A DNA stretch of 64,000 bases from Bathynomus jamesi (GCA_023014485.1 JAJOZX010000872.1:1052599-1116598), one strand, 5' to 3'. Positions 20,284 through 33,215 are shown, counted from the first letter of the stretch. Made by a program: numbers and translations. The notes: a model not told the origin generated them from the letters alone.

Positions 20284-23200
20284 TATGTATGTATGTATGT
20301 ATGTATGTATGTATGTATATTTTTACATTTCACTGTGGTAAATGTCTCTAAATGTTATACAACTTAAAGTTTCTGAATTTCGCGAAATTTCTGTTCGAAC
20401 GTTGATTCAGAACTTATTTGCTCATTGTATGAAAACGTATTATAGTTCATAGGATTCCAAGTTTAAATTGCTCATGATTTTATGATATTTGTGGTTGGAA
20501 TCTGCTTAAATCTAACAATTTATTAGCAGTACATATATTAAATTTCAGTATATAAATATAATACTTATATGAAAACATTACAAAATAAATATATTATAAA
20601 AATGTAAACTAGACTCTGCATGTATATTCAATAAGTGTATTCACTAAATATGAAAAAACACGCATTTCCACATTGGAGCTTGACTAAAATAGACCAGGGT
20701 ATGACATTACGCTTTACGACATAATTCATTTTCTAATGTGCATGCCATAAAAGAAAACTCGTATGACCTCATTCAGCGTTACAAGTTCAGTGTGATGTCA
20801 TTCTTCAAGATTTAATGCAAAAATATACAGTATTATCATATTAGCTGCATAGCCATAAAATTTACATTTTTTAATTTATAATTTAATTTTATGCCAAATG
20901 TTAACCATTTCAATTACGAGAAATTGGTTTTATTTTAATTTGTTTCAGTAATCTGAAATATAATTTTTTCCATTCAGTTGTTTTACAGATTGGCAGTCAA
21001 TCTGTAAAGTAGACAAATTTGCGGACTGTGCCATCATTTGTACTCAAGATCAAGACCATGTCGGCCCCGCTGTTGCTCTTGCGAAGAAAGGGTAAAAGTG
21101 AATTATTGTTAATTTGACACTAAACGTATTGAGTATGAGACAGTACCATCAATGAATGAAATGTTTAAAATGTTTTAATTTTATTATATATGCAGTACTC
21201 ATTTTGAGGCACAAATATTACGCAGACCTCATTTTTTGTTCATTTATTTTATAATGTCTTCAATTTAGTATTTCTTATTTGTAGGTATCATATTCTGCTG
21301 GAAAAACCTATGGCTGTAACTGTAGAAGATTGTAAAAGTATTTATAATGCTTGCCGTGACATAATGTAATACTATCTCTCTGCCATGTTTTACGGTAGGC
21401 ATGTTTTTAAGTACGAAAAAAGTATTTTTTTTTTAATAGGGTCTATGATGACAATAACATATTGGCTTTAAAAGGTTTCAAGAACTATAAGTTGTAGAAC
21501 ATAATTATTAATAACATATGTTGTTATCTTTAATTTAGTTATCATCCATCGGTGAAAAAACTGAAAGAATTAATTGATTCTGGGATTATTGGAGATGTTG
21601 TCAATATAACTCATACTGAACCAGTTGGCTACTGGCATTTTGCCCACTCCTATGTAAGAGGTAAATAATTTCAGTTAATTCTTGTCAAACAACATAAAAT
21701 AGCTGGACTGTATAATTTCGTGTAACAAATCCACAAATAAGTGACTTTTCAAGATTTAAGGCTTAAGAATGAGAATGTATGTTATAAAAAAGAATTATAA
21801 CTGTAACTCAACCTTATTGTTTTAAACAATCGATATTTATCGTTTGCATAAACTATTAATAACAAGTTGAAGCATTAAAGAAAGTTAATTTTAATTTTCT
21901 ATATTTGTATTATAAACATTTGGTTACAGTCATCTCAGCACATAGTTTGGAATATGATCAAGTTTTAATAATTTATCGTAGGTAATTGGGGTAACCAGTC
22001 TCGCAGTACTTTCTCTCTTCTTGCCAAATGTTGCCACGATGTTGATCTAATTTGTTACTGGATGTCAAACCAGAAATGCACGAAAATATCATCTTTTGGA
22101 TCTCTTCAGCACTTCAGGTGAGATGGTTTTCTTTACTGTTATAATTTTAAATTTTTTTTCATAAATGTAAGTCAATAATGTAAAGCTTGTCAGTAAATAG
22201 ATTTATGTAATATATTTTTTGATTAACATTCTTATTAAAAGCTTATGACTTCTTTAAAGAAAGGAAAATAAACCTGAAAATGGTAGTGACAGATGTCTTG
22301 ACTGTAAGGTAGAATCCACGTGCCCTTATTCAGCTAAAAAGATCTATCTTGACCCTGAGCCAAAATCACCGTCTTTTCCGATGTCTGCTGTCTGTGATAT
22401 CGAGGACAGTGAAGAGGGATACATGTATCATCTGAGAAAAGCTATTAAATCAGGTTTGGACCAACCTAATCTTCTTTCTTCCAGTGAAGTTCCTACACCA
22501 CATTTGGATGACACTATCCTATCTTCTACCGTTTATATTATTATTTAATTCTTAAATATTGATCAAAACTTTGTATTTCATTTAAGGTCCATACGGAAAA
22601 TGCGTTTACGAAACTGACAATGACGTTTGTGATAACCAGGTAAACAAAATTATAGCGATGATATTGAAATAAATATGGGTAACCAAATATATACAGACCT
22701 TATTAGATAAAATGTTAATTCCTTAAAAATAATGTGTTTATGTAGAGAACTTATTCAAGAAGAAATGTTATCTTTAAGAAAATAAATTAACGTGCTTAAA
22801 TTCATTAATTTGCTCAAAGGTTGTAAATTTTCAATTCAACAATGGCGCCACTGCAAGTTTAACGATGATCGCCTTCAGCGAGGAAGTATGTACAAGAAAA
22901 ACAACGATTTATGGAACTAAGGGAGAACTGAAATGGAATGATTTCAAACACTATACCATCAGCCATTTCGATTTTCTGACGAAAAGTACCAACATTATTG
23001 AGTGCGAAGAGGTAAGTTTATTATTAATTATTAAACATAAAGCAAATGATAATATAGTCTCACTGTCTTGACGTTTCTTTATCACAAGAGAGCCTAAACA
23101 TTATTCTGTAAATAACATCCAATTATTATTAAAATAATATAAGATTTATTAATGTATTCAAGGAAAACCCCGGGTGGGGACATGGTGGATCGGATTTCTT

Positions 23201-23715
23201 TATTATCCAAACCTTTGTGGACGCTCTGGCTTCCAAGGACGACAAATTGATTTCAACAGGTAAGATTTTACGACACAAAAAAATGAATATATTTTGTTTA
23301 TGAATTATTTGTCATTTAATTTTAATATTATGTTGTAATTACAATTTCATTTACCAATAAAGGACCAGAAATTTCCTTGAATTCGCATCTTCTGACATTT
23401 GCTGCTGAACATTCTAGAATCTCCGGGAAAGTCATTGACCTCGAAAATGATACGACTTGGTTGCTTTAATTAGCACCAAGGCTCAAAACCATCTGCAAGA
23501 GGGAAGATACCGATTTTTCTACGGACTTTGCTTTTTAGTGTTTATAAATTTCAAGCAACTCTTTTTTTTTTTTGCTTTATTTTTTACCGAATGAATTTTA
23601 TTTGTTTATTTCATAAGATTTTCTTCGTAATTGCACTGTAAATACTTTTTTGATAAAACGTCGCCTAAATTATTAATATATATTTGAAAGTTGCCACATG
23701 ATATTTTCTTTTATG

Positions 23716-25492
23716 CAGGAAGGAAGGCCAAGGGCGAATGCCCGCAAAAGTGGCCCTCCCCATATAAAGAGAAGGGGGTCGATTCTCTCGGGCATTCTAT
23801 ACTCTTTTTATATTACCAACACAAAAAACCCTTTGGTTTAACTTTATTTGTTCTACTGCTATCCGCAACAGAGAAGAGGCTTTCAGAAGGTACCGTTGCC
23901 CTCCAACTGCTGACTCCCACTTAACTTATATTTCTGCCCGGAATCGTGCAAAATCTTTTCTTCGACTCATCAAAAATTCATTCATTGGACAAAAATGTGA
24001 AAACCAACCTAATTCCAATTCTTCCCGCTCTTTCTGGCACCTACCCAAAAACTTCTCCAACAATTTAACTACTTCTTTCCCTCCTTTTTTCCTATCTGAT
24101 ATCTCGGTTGCCGTCTCTTCTGATAAAACTAAACTCTTCGCTCAAACTTTCGCCTTCAATTGAACCCTGGGCGATTCCAGTGCTGTTCCTCCGTCTCCTC
24201 TCCCATCTGACTTAGGCCTAATTATGCCAAAAGTTAGAATCTCTTAAAAAAATGCTTTTTCTGCCGTTCGGTCGTAATGGGGTTCCTCCTGCTGTCCTCA
24301 AGAACTGTGCTTCTGCATTTACACCCTGCCTAGGTAAACTCTTTCGTCTTTGTCTTTCATCTGCTACTTTTCATCCCTTCTGGATGTTCGCTTTCATTCA
24401 GCCTGTTCCAAAGTTGGGTTCCTTTTATTTACCAATGATCTTCTAAGTCGCACTTCCTGTCCTATCCATTCCTGTGTTGATGATTCCACCCTTCCTTTCT
24501 CAACCCGTTCCACAAAGCGTCCTTTTCAACAGTTACTCCATGCTTCGTGTGAGACGGCTATGGTGAACCTGACCTCTGATCATTTTACTATCTCTGACTA
24601 AGGCAGAGGAAACCTTGTGGCTTTCAATGCCTCAAAACACAGTTACTTCATCCGTCTATTCGTCACAATTTTTCACACGACTACCCCCTTACCTTCAACA
24701 ATACACAACTCAATCCTTCCTCGTTTCTTAACATTGTTGGTGCTTCCTTTCGCGTAAAACTGTAAGTCCCCTCCGTCATATGACCTTAGATGTTGCGAAG
24801 GGGGTTAAACAATACCACTATTACATTTCTCGTGATCTTTCTTGGAAAGATCACGCATACTCTCTTTCTAAAGCAGCTTCTAAGAGGTCAGGCGTGCTGT
24901 ACTGACTCTGCAGTTTCTTTACATTCCCAACTCAGTTGCTGTCTCTGTACAGAGGTCTCGTCCCCTTCCCCCAACCCTCGACTGTATGGAATACACTTCT
25001 CATTTGTTGGGCAGCTCAACCCACACAGTTCTACTCGACCGGGGGTAATCAAAGGCTTTTCGTCACATCATTTCCCCGTCTCTTACTAACTCCCTTCAGT
25101 CTCTCTCTCTCTTCTCCGCAATGTTGTCTCACTCTCTCTTTACTGTCGCTATTATAATAGATACTGTTCTTCTGAGCTCTCTAACTGCATGCCTCCTCCT
25201 TTAACAGCTTGCAATGACAGACTTTCGAAACATTCTCATCCCTTTTCTGTCCAACTCTCTAACGCAAGAATTAATCGGTATTCTCAATTTTTTATCTGCT
25301 TAACCGGTCAACTCTGGAACCTTCTTCAGTCCATCTTTCCCCCTGTCTATGACCTTCAGCCTTTCAAACCACAGAGCGTCTAGGGCATCTGGAAAACTTT
25401 GAATCTTGATTTCGACTCTCTTCTTCCCCTTGTATGTGAGGTGGGGGGGCCGCATTTTTGTGGGCGTTCACTCTTGACCACTCCTTCCTGCA
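23716..25492 (+). mobile_element. Decayed non-LTR retrotransposon (RT remnant), unit B
   Basis: This is the counterpart of 3842-5617, with the same inverted arms (about 23716-23783 and 25413-25492) and the same broken RT pieces, including CVDDSTLPF where unit A has YVDDSTLPF. It is followed by the AT tract that took the mariner insertion. Confidence 0.7.
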
Positions 25493-25501
25493 ATATATAT
25501 A

Positions 25502-26860
25502 CAGGGTGGGGCACGGGAATCAAGTGTTTTTTGAATAGCTAGTAATCGGCCATTAGGAATGGGAGGGGCGTGCGGTAGGTAGCATTCCATTCCTGGGTTC
25601 ATAGCATTTAACTTTAACTAACACTCACCTTTATCTTTCAGGTGCCATCATGGAGCAGTGGACGTTAGAACACTGCATGTTCGCGTATGATCATTTTGTT
25701 AGGAGTGGCGAGTCAGTGACAGCAGTTCAGCGTGCGTTTCGCCGCAGATTCAACATTCATCGAAATGACTCTGTTCCCGCTCGTGACACAATCTTACGTT
25801 GGGTTAACAATCTTCGAACAGGAGGCTCAATAATGAAAACAAAACCGAAGGGGCCGCAACGCACTGTGCGTACTCCAGAGAACGTTGAAAGGGTCAGACA
25901 AGCGATGTTGCAAAGCCCAGGCCGCTCTGCTCGGAGACATTCAGCTGCACTCGGAATCAGCAATCGTACGTTAGACGGATTTTGCATGAAGAATTACATT
26001 TTTACCCATACAAGTTAGCGATGGTGCAGGAATTGAATGTAAACGATTGCCCCCAACGACTGAATTTTGCACAGGAAATGCTTGCACTTTATGAGCAGAA
26101 TGAAAACATGATGGTGGTAATGAGTGATGAAGCCCATTTCCACCTTAATGGGGCCGTCAACAATCAAAACTGTCGGTATTGGGCTGCTGAAAATCCGCGA
26201 CAACTCCATGAAAAACCGCTGCATAGCCCTAAGGTTACAGTTTGGTGCGCGGTGGGAAAGTTTGGCGTCATCGGTCCCTATTTCTTCGAACAAAATGGGT
26301 TACCGTTACCATAACATCTGGGCGTTACATTGAGATGGTGAACACCTTTTTCATCCCTGAGTTACGAAGAAGGCGTATTGCTCGTCGACATTTGTGGTTT
26401 CAGCAAGATGGGGCCACGCCACACACCGCCAGAGCGTCAATGGCTGTTCTTCGCCCCCTGTTTCCCAACCATCTCATTTCGAGATTTGGTGACATTGCAT
26501 GGCCCCTCGGTCCCCTGACTTGTCCCACATGTGACTTCTTTCTATGGGGGTACCTCAAGTCACGTGTCTACGAGGACAAGCCCCGTACATTAGATGCATT
26601 GAAGGAAGCGATCCGTCAACAAATCATCGAAATCAACAGAGACCTGCTGGGAAGAGTGGAGGCCAATTTTCGTAAACGCCTTCAACAATGCGTCGACGGC
26701 CAAGGACATCATATGCCAGATATAATTTTCGGTACATGATTATTATGACATGAAATGCTATGTTCTTACGAATGTTGTTCTACCAATATATTTTCTTTAC
26801 AAAAATAAATATCATTTTCCTGATTATTCCAAAAACACTTGGTTCCCGTGACCCACCCTG
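25502..26860 (+). mobile_element. Tc1/mariner-superfamily transposon (DD41D type), unit B only
   Basis: It is 1.36 kb long with inverted terminal repeats of about 28 bp: the left starts CAGGGTGGGGCACGGGAA, and the right is its near complement ending in CCCACCCTG. A TA target duplication lies inside the (AT)n tract. It is absent from the same site in units A and C, so it inserted after the units separated or was lost cleanly from both. It carries a broken transposase gene. Confidence 0.92.
25650..26739 (+). pseudogene. DD41D-type transposase, two frameshifts
   Basis: The N-terminus MEQWTLEHCMFAYDHF and a helix-turn-helix region (AVQRAFRRRFNI, ILRWVNNLRTGGS) form the DNA-binding part. The DDE core has VVMSDEAHFH with the first aspartate, WFQQDGATPHTA with the second, and CDFFLWGYLKSRVY with the third. 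Forty-one residues separate the second and third aspartates. Total length is about 363 codons, normal for the family. Frameshifts near 25970 and 26300 split it. A compensating pair of 1-bp changes near 26505-26535 alters the usual SPDLSP block while restoring the frame before CDFF. It is inactive as read. Confidence 0.9.
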
Positions 26861-26883
26861 TATATATATATATATATATATAT

Positions 26884-27176
26884 GCACCTCGGTGGTGTAG
26901 TGGTTAGCGTCGCTGACTACGAATCCATCGGCCCCGGGTTCGAGACCAGGTGACTGCAACCGGCGCGCAGCAAAACCCAGCTGTTCATCCTTCCGCACAA
27001 TAAAGAAAGTGGTTGGTAGATAAATGGGTACCCTGGTGGCCTAGACGCTGGGCTGCTGGTGGAGCGTGGGTGGTTCGGATTCCACGTTAAACTGTAGGTC
27101 TAAGGTGGAGTGAAAAGCTTGACCTTCGTCAGAATGAACAATTCGGGCGGAAGCTAACCAAAAGTAACCAATGGTG
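26884..27176 (+). mobile_element. Dimeric tRNA-derived SINE, unit B
   Basis: This is the counterpart of 5667-5960 and keeps the A box TGGTGTAGTGG, the B box GGTTCGAGACC, and the second monomer with GGTTCGGATTCC. Confidence 0.82.
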
Positions 27177-28244
27177 TATATATATATAATGCTTCAAGTT
27201 GCTGGCAACACAATCCTTCCTTAATTTCTCGTGGCTACATCACCTAACAAATATTTTTCTGAAATTGTCAAACGCCTCAATTTTGGTTTCATCGGTCAAA
27301 GTACATTTTTTATTAGCATCCTCAGCCTTTGTATTATTATATGGTTTTGGCTTTGTAGCTGATACAAACCCTACCGCCTCTTAATGTACTTTATTCTACA
27401 AGAATGTTTTATATTTCCTTTTTATTCTATAATATACCTTTTATCAGAATAAAATAATAATTTTTTATTAAATTCTGACGTGTCCTCACCTTTTTCTGAT
27501 ATATGTAGGTGATTATATAGGGTGATATGTAGGGTGATTATGTAGGGTGATTGTGAAGGGTGGTTCCTGGTATATGTAGGGTAATTATATAGGGTGATAT
27601 GTAGGGTGATATGTAGGGTGATTATGTAGGGTGATTATGAAGGGTGATTCCTGCTATATGTAGGGTGATTACAAATAATTTTCCTGATTTTAAACATTTA
27701 TTATGAAAAACTAACAAAGCTACAGCGAAAAGCAAAATATGCAAATAAAACATGATTTGTGTATTTGGGTTGAGGACATTTACACATCAATAAAGTATAC
27801 TATCGTAACTTGATATTTTTTACTTTCTAACGAACAGGACGAAGAAAAGAATAACAAAAATAAAAATTAATGAAAATAATCGGAATACAAAACGTCTGAA
27901 GGAAGTCGTTTTGAATGAATGTTTATTCATATATTCATTGTTACATTTTCAAAATCAGTGTTCTTTGGCGTCACAGTCAAGAAAATCCAAGAATATAATT
28001 CAAAAATTTTGGAATATTTATGAGAGTTAACTCCCCCAAAACGTTGCGATATAATTATTAAAAACAACTCTCAAAAATGCTTCACAAATTGGCTAACGTT
28101 TGTTATCTATTGAACTTGTTTTAATTATCTATTGAACTTGTTTTAAATTGGTATATGTCAATACAAAAACATCCAAAGGAAGTGTTCATTACTTTTATTT
28201 GGAAAATGAATTGGCGGTCGGTACGTGTGATTAGACGCCATTAT
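27177..28244. other. AT-rich spacer with a minisatellite, unit B
   Basis: It has the same content as 5961-7034, with the minisatellite at 27499-27671. No gene is recognised. Confidence 0.6.
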
Positions 28245-28893
28245 ACTCTCTCTCTCTCTCTCCTCTCTCTCGTAGGTTGTGAGAGACTGGGATGGAGGGG
28301 TCCCAGGCGTAGGGGCGCGATGAATGGAGTGTGGCTAGTGCCCTGTTAAGCCCATTCCTAACGCGTAATGGCCTGACCAGCCCCCTGCGACCGTTCTTTG
28401 GTGACCAATTGATGGTGCTTGGCTGTACTGCTCTGAGGTGAGAGAGTTTTACTGCCCAGCTGGCTGCCAGGCCAGCGTAAAGTCTCGGGCGTAGCCTCTG
28501 GGTCTGGTGGATATCCCTTGAACACTGGATTCTAAGAGTCTGGCCGCTTGTGAGTGACTAATAAGACTTAGTAAGGGGCTGCATCTCGCTGTCGATCCTG
28601 GCGGGAAATCCGTGACGCCTGCGTCGCGAGTGTTTGTCAGTTGGTAGCTGCGACACGTTTGGGACTGTCCGGCCCTGGGGAGACCTTTGGTCGGTGCGGC
28701 AGCAGCGAGAGGTGTAGTCTTCTGGAAGGGATGAACGTCACTTGCAAATAGGTGGATGCGTCTACGCGCGGGAAGAATTCACCCCACCCTCCTTTTTTAT
28801 ATACTGGTCAGAACGTTTTTGATAGTTTTCATTGCTAGAACGCTTTATCTTATTCAGAGTATTCAGAATTCGAAAAAGAAAAAAAAAAGTTAC

Positions 28894-30239
28894 AATGACT
28901 GGACCGCAGAAATTGAAGGCTGAATGTGCGAGGTGTGAAGTGACCAGTGGGTGACGAACTTCAAAGAAGCTTGCTTCGAGAAGATCAACCACTCCAGCGT
29001 GTGCCGCTTTTGCGAACACATGCAGTTTTACTTGAAGCTGGGGAGAGGGTCCGGCGGCTCGAGTCGTCCAGATCGGCTGTTGGAGGTGCGGCGGTCACTG
29101 ACGAGGCTGCGCCGCCCTCCAACCCGGAGCTCATTCAGGATAGGATAGCTGCCGTGGAAAGGGGGTCCAGCGATGGAATGGACAGATCTCGGGACCACGG
29201 AGAAAGGGTAGAGTGAAACCGGGGGCCAGGGTTCTAAATCAGTGTCAGAATCGCCAGCGACCCACGTGGAATGCATGGAACCGCGGCGTAAGGTGGAGGG
29301 CGTAAAGAAGGGGCCGATAGAGAATGGTGGTAAGGGGCCGATAAGGAAAAGGGTGGGAAGGGCCTACTGATGACCCAAGAAGAGGAAGGATGTAGCTGCC
29401 GGTCGGGGTGGGTCGGGTGGTGTAAGTGCGGCAGGAGTTTATGGGTGGCGACGGGTTTCGAAAGGTCTCGGGCAAGAAGGCTGCGAAGCCGAAGCCCGAG
29501 ACCCCAGTTTGCCCCTGTCAGGACCTCCAACCGCTTTAGTTCCCTGTGCGCGAAGGAGGAAGACACCGTTTTAATTGGGGACTCGCAGATTAGGGGCCAG
29601 GAGAAGTACTTTGCTTCTGCAAACCGAGACAGGAGGAAGGTAAGGTGCTTACCCGGTCGGGGAACGGCGCACATAAGGAAGGAATTAGATAAGGTGCGCG
29701 TGGCTAGTCGGAGGACTGCGATCGTTGTCCATGCTGGTGGCAACGACTTGTTCCTCAAAGGCGGTAGGGTAGGTTCAACGGAAGGGATCATCACCGAGAT
29801 CATGTCTCTTGCGGATGATCTGAAACTTAAGACAGACAGGGGAATGTTGATGGGTATTTTACCGCGGATGAATGCCAGTGACCACGCGCTCAGTAAGGTC
29901 ATTGGCATCAACGAGAGGGTGCAAGACTTGTGCGTCCCACTGGGCGTGAGGTTTGTTGACCCGTTCGACGCGTTTTCGGGTAGGTGGGACCTGTATCAGA
30001 GGGATGGTGTCCACCTCAATGTCAGGGGTAAAGGTGTGCTAGGCACGCTGCTTGACCGGCACCTATACCGTATGGTGAGGTCGAGTCCGGGAGAGATGAT
30101 GGGCCCCCACCGGGGAGGGATGATGATGAGCCGGTGGCGGACGTACCTTCAACTGAAGGGTGCGTCCAGGTACAGGTGGGTGACTCTCCTTCCACGTTGG
30201 AGGGGGCTCAGGCTCCTGCGGAGATTGTCCCCTCGTTAG
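28894..30239 (+). pseudogene. LINE-1 ORF1 (zinc finger and SGNH esterase), unit B
   Basis: From about 29530 to 30239 the esterase part is open. It reads TVLIGDSQIRGQ (block I serine), VVHAGGNDLF (block III), a helical stretch IITEIMSLADDLKLK that is damaged in A and deleted in part, and DGVHLN (block V Asp-His). The catalytic Ser-Asp-His set is therefore complete. The finger region upstream is broken by a 1-bp loss near 28945 and other shifts. Stop is TAG 30237-30239, about 90 bases before the candidate ORF2 ATG. Confidence 0.82.
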
Positions 30240-30330
30240 TGAGGGGCTCTTCAACTCCCGACAGCCCTGGCTGTTCGGGAAACGGGTCGTGCTAGGGGGC
30301 GGTCAGAATAGGGGAGGCTCCCTCCGTGCA

Positions 30331-33039
30331 ATGCTTTTTAATGCTAGGTCGATCAGGAACAAGTTTTGCGAGCTACGGGCGCTCTTAGCATCAGAATACC
30401 AGGATATCGTTGCTATCACCGAGTCCTGGATTCATACTGATCGTAGGGACTACGTTGGGGAGTTCGAAATTCCCGGGTATAGAATGTTTCGCAAAGACCG
30501 CACCCGTGGGGAGGGGGGTGGGGTACTAATATACGTCAGAGACACGTTGAGTCCGGTTGACTGCCAGTTCCGGTCGGAACGGGAGCTGCTTGGCGTCGAT
30601 CTGAACGTGGGAGGGACGAACTATAGGTTAATCTTGGTGTACAGACCTCCGCATCTCCTCCTCGAGGAGGATACAGCCCTGTACACCGAACTCAGTAGCC
30701 TGCTAGGGGATAGGGTGTGTGTAGTTTTAGGAGACTTCAACTGTCGCGGCATAAAGTGGGAAAACAGGACTGCCGATGCTGAAGGGAGGAGGCTAGTTGA
30801 CTTTGCTGATGAGAACTTCCTCACTCAGTGGGTCAACGAGCCTACACGAGGCGAAAGCGTTCTAGACTTAGTATTCACGACCGAAGACAACCTCGTCACT
30901 GGCCTCACCGTTGACGAATCATTGGGCGGGAGTGATCACGGTCTTATTAGGTTCCGTGTGTGCGTCCCTCGGGTGAAGCGTAGTAACTCGAGAGGCAGTA
31001 AGCTCGATCTCCGGCGGGCGAACTTTGTTAGCCTCAGGGATAGCGTAGGAGAGATGGGGTTAGAGGTTGGCGGCGATGTTGAGGGAGTGTGGAGTGCATT
31101 CCGGGACGAGTTTATGGTGCTGCAGTCTGCTGCCATACCCTCAAAACCGGTCACCCCTGCTTCAACGCAGCCTAAGTGGTTCAATCGTGACATCGCTTCG
31201 GCTATCCGAAATAGGAAAGTAGCGTATAGGAGGGCGAAGGCCAATCGTTCCCACGAGAACACTGAAGCGTATGTCCGCCTGTGTAGGGAAGTGAAGGCGA
31301 AGGTTAGGCTAGCGAAACGTAACGAAGAACTACGGGTGGCAAGCCTCTGCAAGGGGAACCCTAAGGAGTTCTTCAGTTATGTTAATAGTAGAAAGCCCAT
31401 TAAAGCGGCGTTCTGCGGACCTCCGACGCGGACATCGCTAATGTGCTTAATGAGTACTTTGCGGGAGTGTTCACCAGGGAGGATACCCGCGTCATCCCCG
31501 AGCCAGGCGTGAGGCACGAAGGTGCTGGCCTGGATAGTGTTAGATGTACCGCGACAGTCGTTGCCGATAGAATAGACAAACTGAGCGCGTTTAAGGCTCC
31601 TGGGCCAGACCAGTTTCTCCCCAGAGTGTTGCGAGAAGTGCGCGACCAGGTGGCTCCCCACCTGGCTACAGTCTTCAACAAATCGTTGGAGATGGGCCAG
31701 GTGCCTGGTGACTGGAGGGAAGCCAACGTGACCCCTATCTTTAAGAAAGGGGATCACGAAAGTCCAGGGAACTATCGTCCCATTAGTCTCACTTCAGTTG
31801 TAGGTAAATTATTAGAAGGGATAATAGCGATAGGATCGTTGACCATTTGGATTCCTACAAGCTGCTTGGGGACTCCCAACATGGGTTTAGACGGCATAGG
31901 TCGTGTCTCACCAACTTGCTCGAGTTTTTCCACGTCATGTTGAGTGAGTACGATAAGAGTAGGGCGATTGATATACTTTATCTCGACTTTCAGAAAGCCT
32001 TTGATAAGGTACCTCACCGCCGGCTAATGGCGAAAGTGCGCGCGCTGGGTATCGGTGGGGAAATAGGTAGGTGGATTGAAAACTGGCTGAGGAATAGGCG
32101 GCAGAGGGTGTAATTAAAGGGGCTAGTTCGGGTTGGGCCTCGGTCACTAGTGGGGTTCCTCAGGGTTCCGTTTTGGGGCCACTGTTGTTTATCATTTACA
32201 TAAATGATATCGACGGTGGCATCGTCAGTCGGATCGCCAAATTCGCTGATGACACCAAGCTTGGGGCCAATGTTGGGACGCCCGAAGCGATCGAGCAACT
32301 GCGTGCGGACCTAGGTAGGATAGGAGAGTGGTCCGAAAAATGGCAAATGCCGTTTAACTTGGGTAAATGCAAAGTGATGCACATTGGCTACGCCAATCCC
32401 AAGTCGGACTACTCGATGTTGGGTAGTAATATCGAGGTGACTGATTTAGAAAAGGACTTGGGTGTGCTAATTAGCAGCGACCTTAAGTTTACGAAACAGT
32501 GTGTAGAGGTGGAAAAGAAAGCCCAGAAACTATTGGGTTATATCAGGAGGCAATTTCAGTTTCGGAACAAGGAGATTGTGCTCTCACTGTACAATTCCCT
32601 TGTTCGGCCGCACCTGGAGTATGCTGTGCAGTTCTGGTCGCCCACCCTCAGGAAAGATATTGAGAGGCTGGAGCGAGTGCAGGCGAGGGCCACAAAGTTA
32701 ATCCCTTCCGTTAGGCATATGGGCTACAATCGACGGTTACGCGCCCTGAACTTGTTTTCGCTTGAAACTCGGAGGCTGCGCGGTCAACTGATCGAGGTTT
32801 TCAAGCTCTTACGCGGGTTCAACGATGTCGATTTTAGAAGTATGTTTAGTTTAAATGATAACCCAACTCGCAACAATGGTTGGAAGTTGGATTTGAAACG
32901 GTTTAGGACTAGTGTGTGTGGGAATTACTTTACGTATAAGATCTGTGACACATGGAACAGGTTACCTTCGGAAGTTGTGAACAGTTCCTCTGTGGATCAG
33001 TTCAAGAAAAGGTTAGACCAAATCTTGCACACTATTTGA
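30331..33039 (+). pseudogene. LINE-1 ORF2 (endonuclease-reverse transcriptase), unit B, frameshifted
   Basis: It has the same domain order as the unit A copy. The endonuclease and N-terminal RT are open to near 31400, where two bases are missing compared with units A and C. The shared 1-bp losses follow (near 31832 and 32110). FADDTKLG is present near 32240. The last open stretch runs to TGA at 33039. Confidence 0.87.
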
Positions 33040-33138
33040 GTGTGTACAAAATTTTCCCTGGCACCCGTTGCCATTGGTACCTCCTCGGTATGGGCCGCAA
33101 GGCCTTTTGAGGTACTTCTTTTCCTTGTAACTCCTTGT

Positions 33139-33140
<2 letters not shown>

Positions 33141-33215
<75 letters not shown>
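33141..33215. repeat. (CT)n tract between the twin LINEs, unit B
   Basis: About 37 CT repeats make this the longest such tract in the window. It is nearly three times the unit A tract at the same place. Confidence 0.97.

Larger units (their letters stand above)
17123..23469 (+). pseudogene. Gfo/Idh/MocA-family oxidoreductase, copy B (two 1-bp deletions)
   Basis: Exons are 17123-17207, 17905-18033, 20978-21091, 21285-21394, 21539-21660, 21982-22117, 22260-22453, 22587-22639, 22820-23011, 23163-23259 and 23363-23469. The start is MDWFRTELSTVKNEKNPSV, and exons 1-2 join as GIIVGAGHRGKVYSRYA, which holds the Rossmann glycine motif GAGHRG (residues 27-32). AEPRLHARKW follows. Exon 2 is 1 bp short (near 18020) compared with the open form in copy C. 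Exon 4 is 1 bp short near 21360, giving an early TAA at 21367. The other exons have the expected lengths. It is either a recent pseudogene or an assembly error; splice sites and the rest of the protein look preserved. Confidence 0.85.
28272..33140 (+). mobile_element. CR1-like LINE, near full length (LINE-1), unit B
   Basis: It has the same structure as 7068-11906. Its ORF1 esterase domain is the best preserved of the three copies. It carries private small losses (for example near 28945 and 31401) and shares both ORF2 frameshifts with units A and C. The 3' hairpin and CTTGTAACTC repeats are intact. Confidence 0.92.

Noticed and set aside
20013..20351. Open frame with poly-tyrosine and MYVCMYVC runs
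   Set aside because: It translates (TTA)n and (TGTA)n repeats in a MITE and is not a gene.
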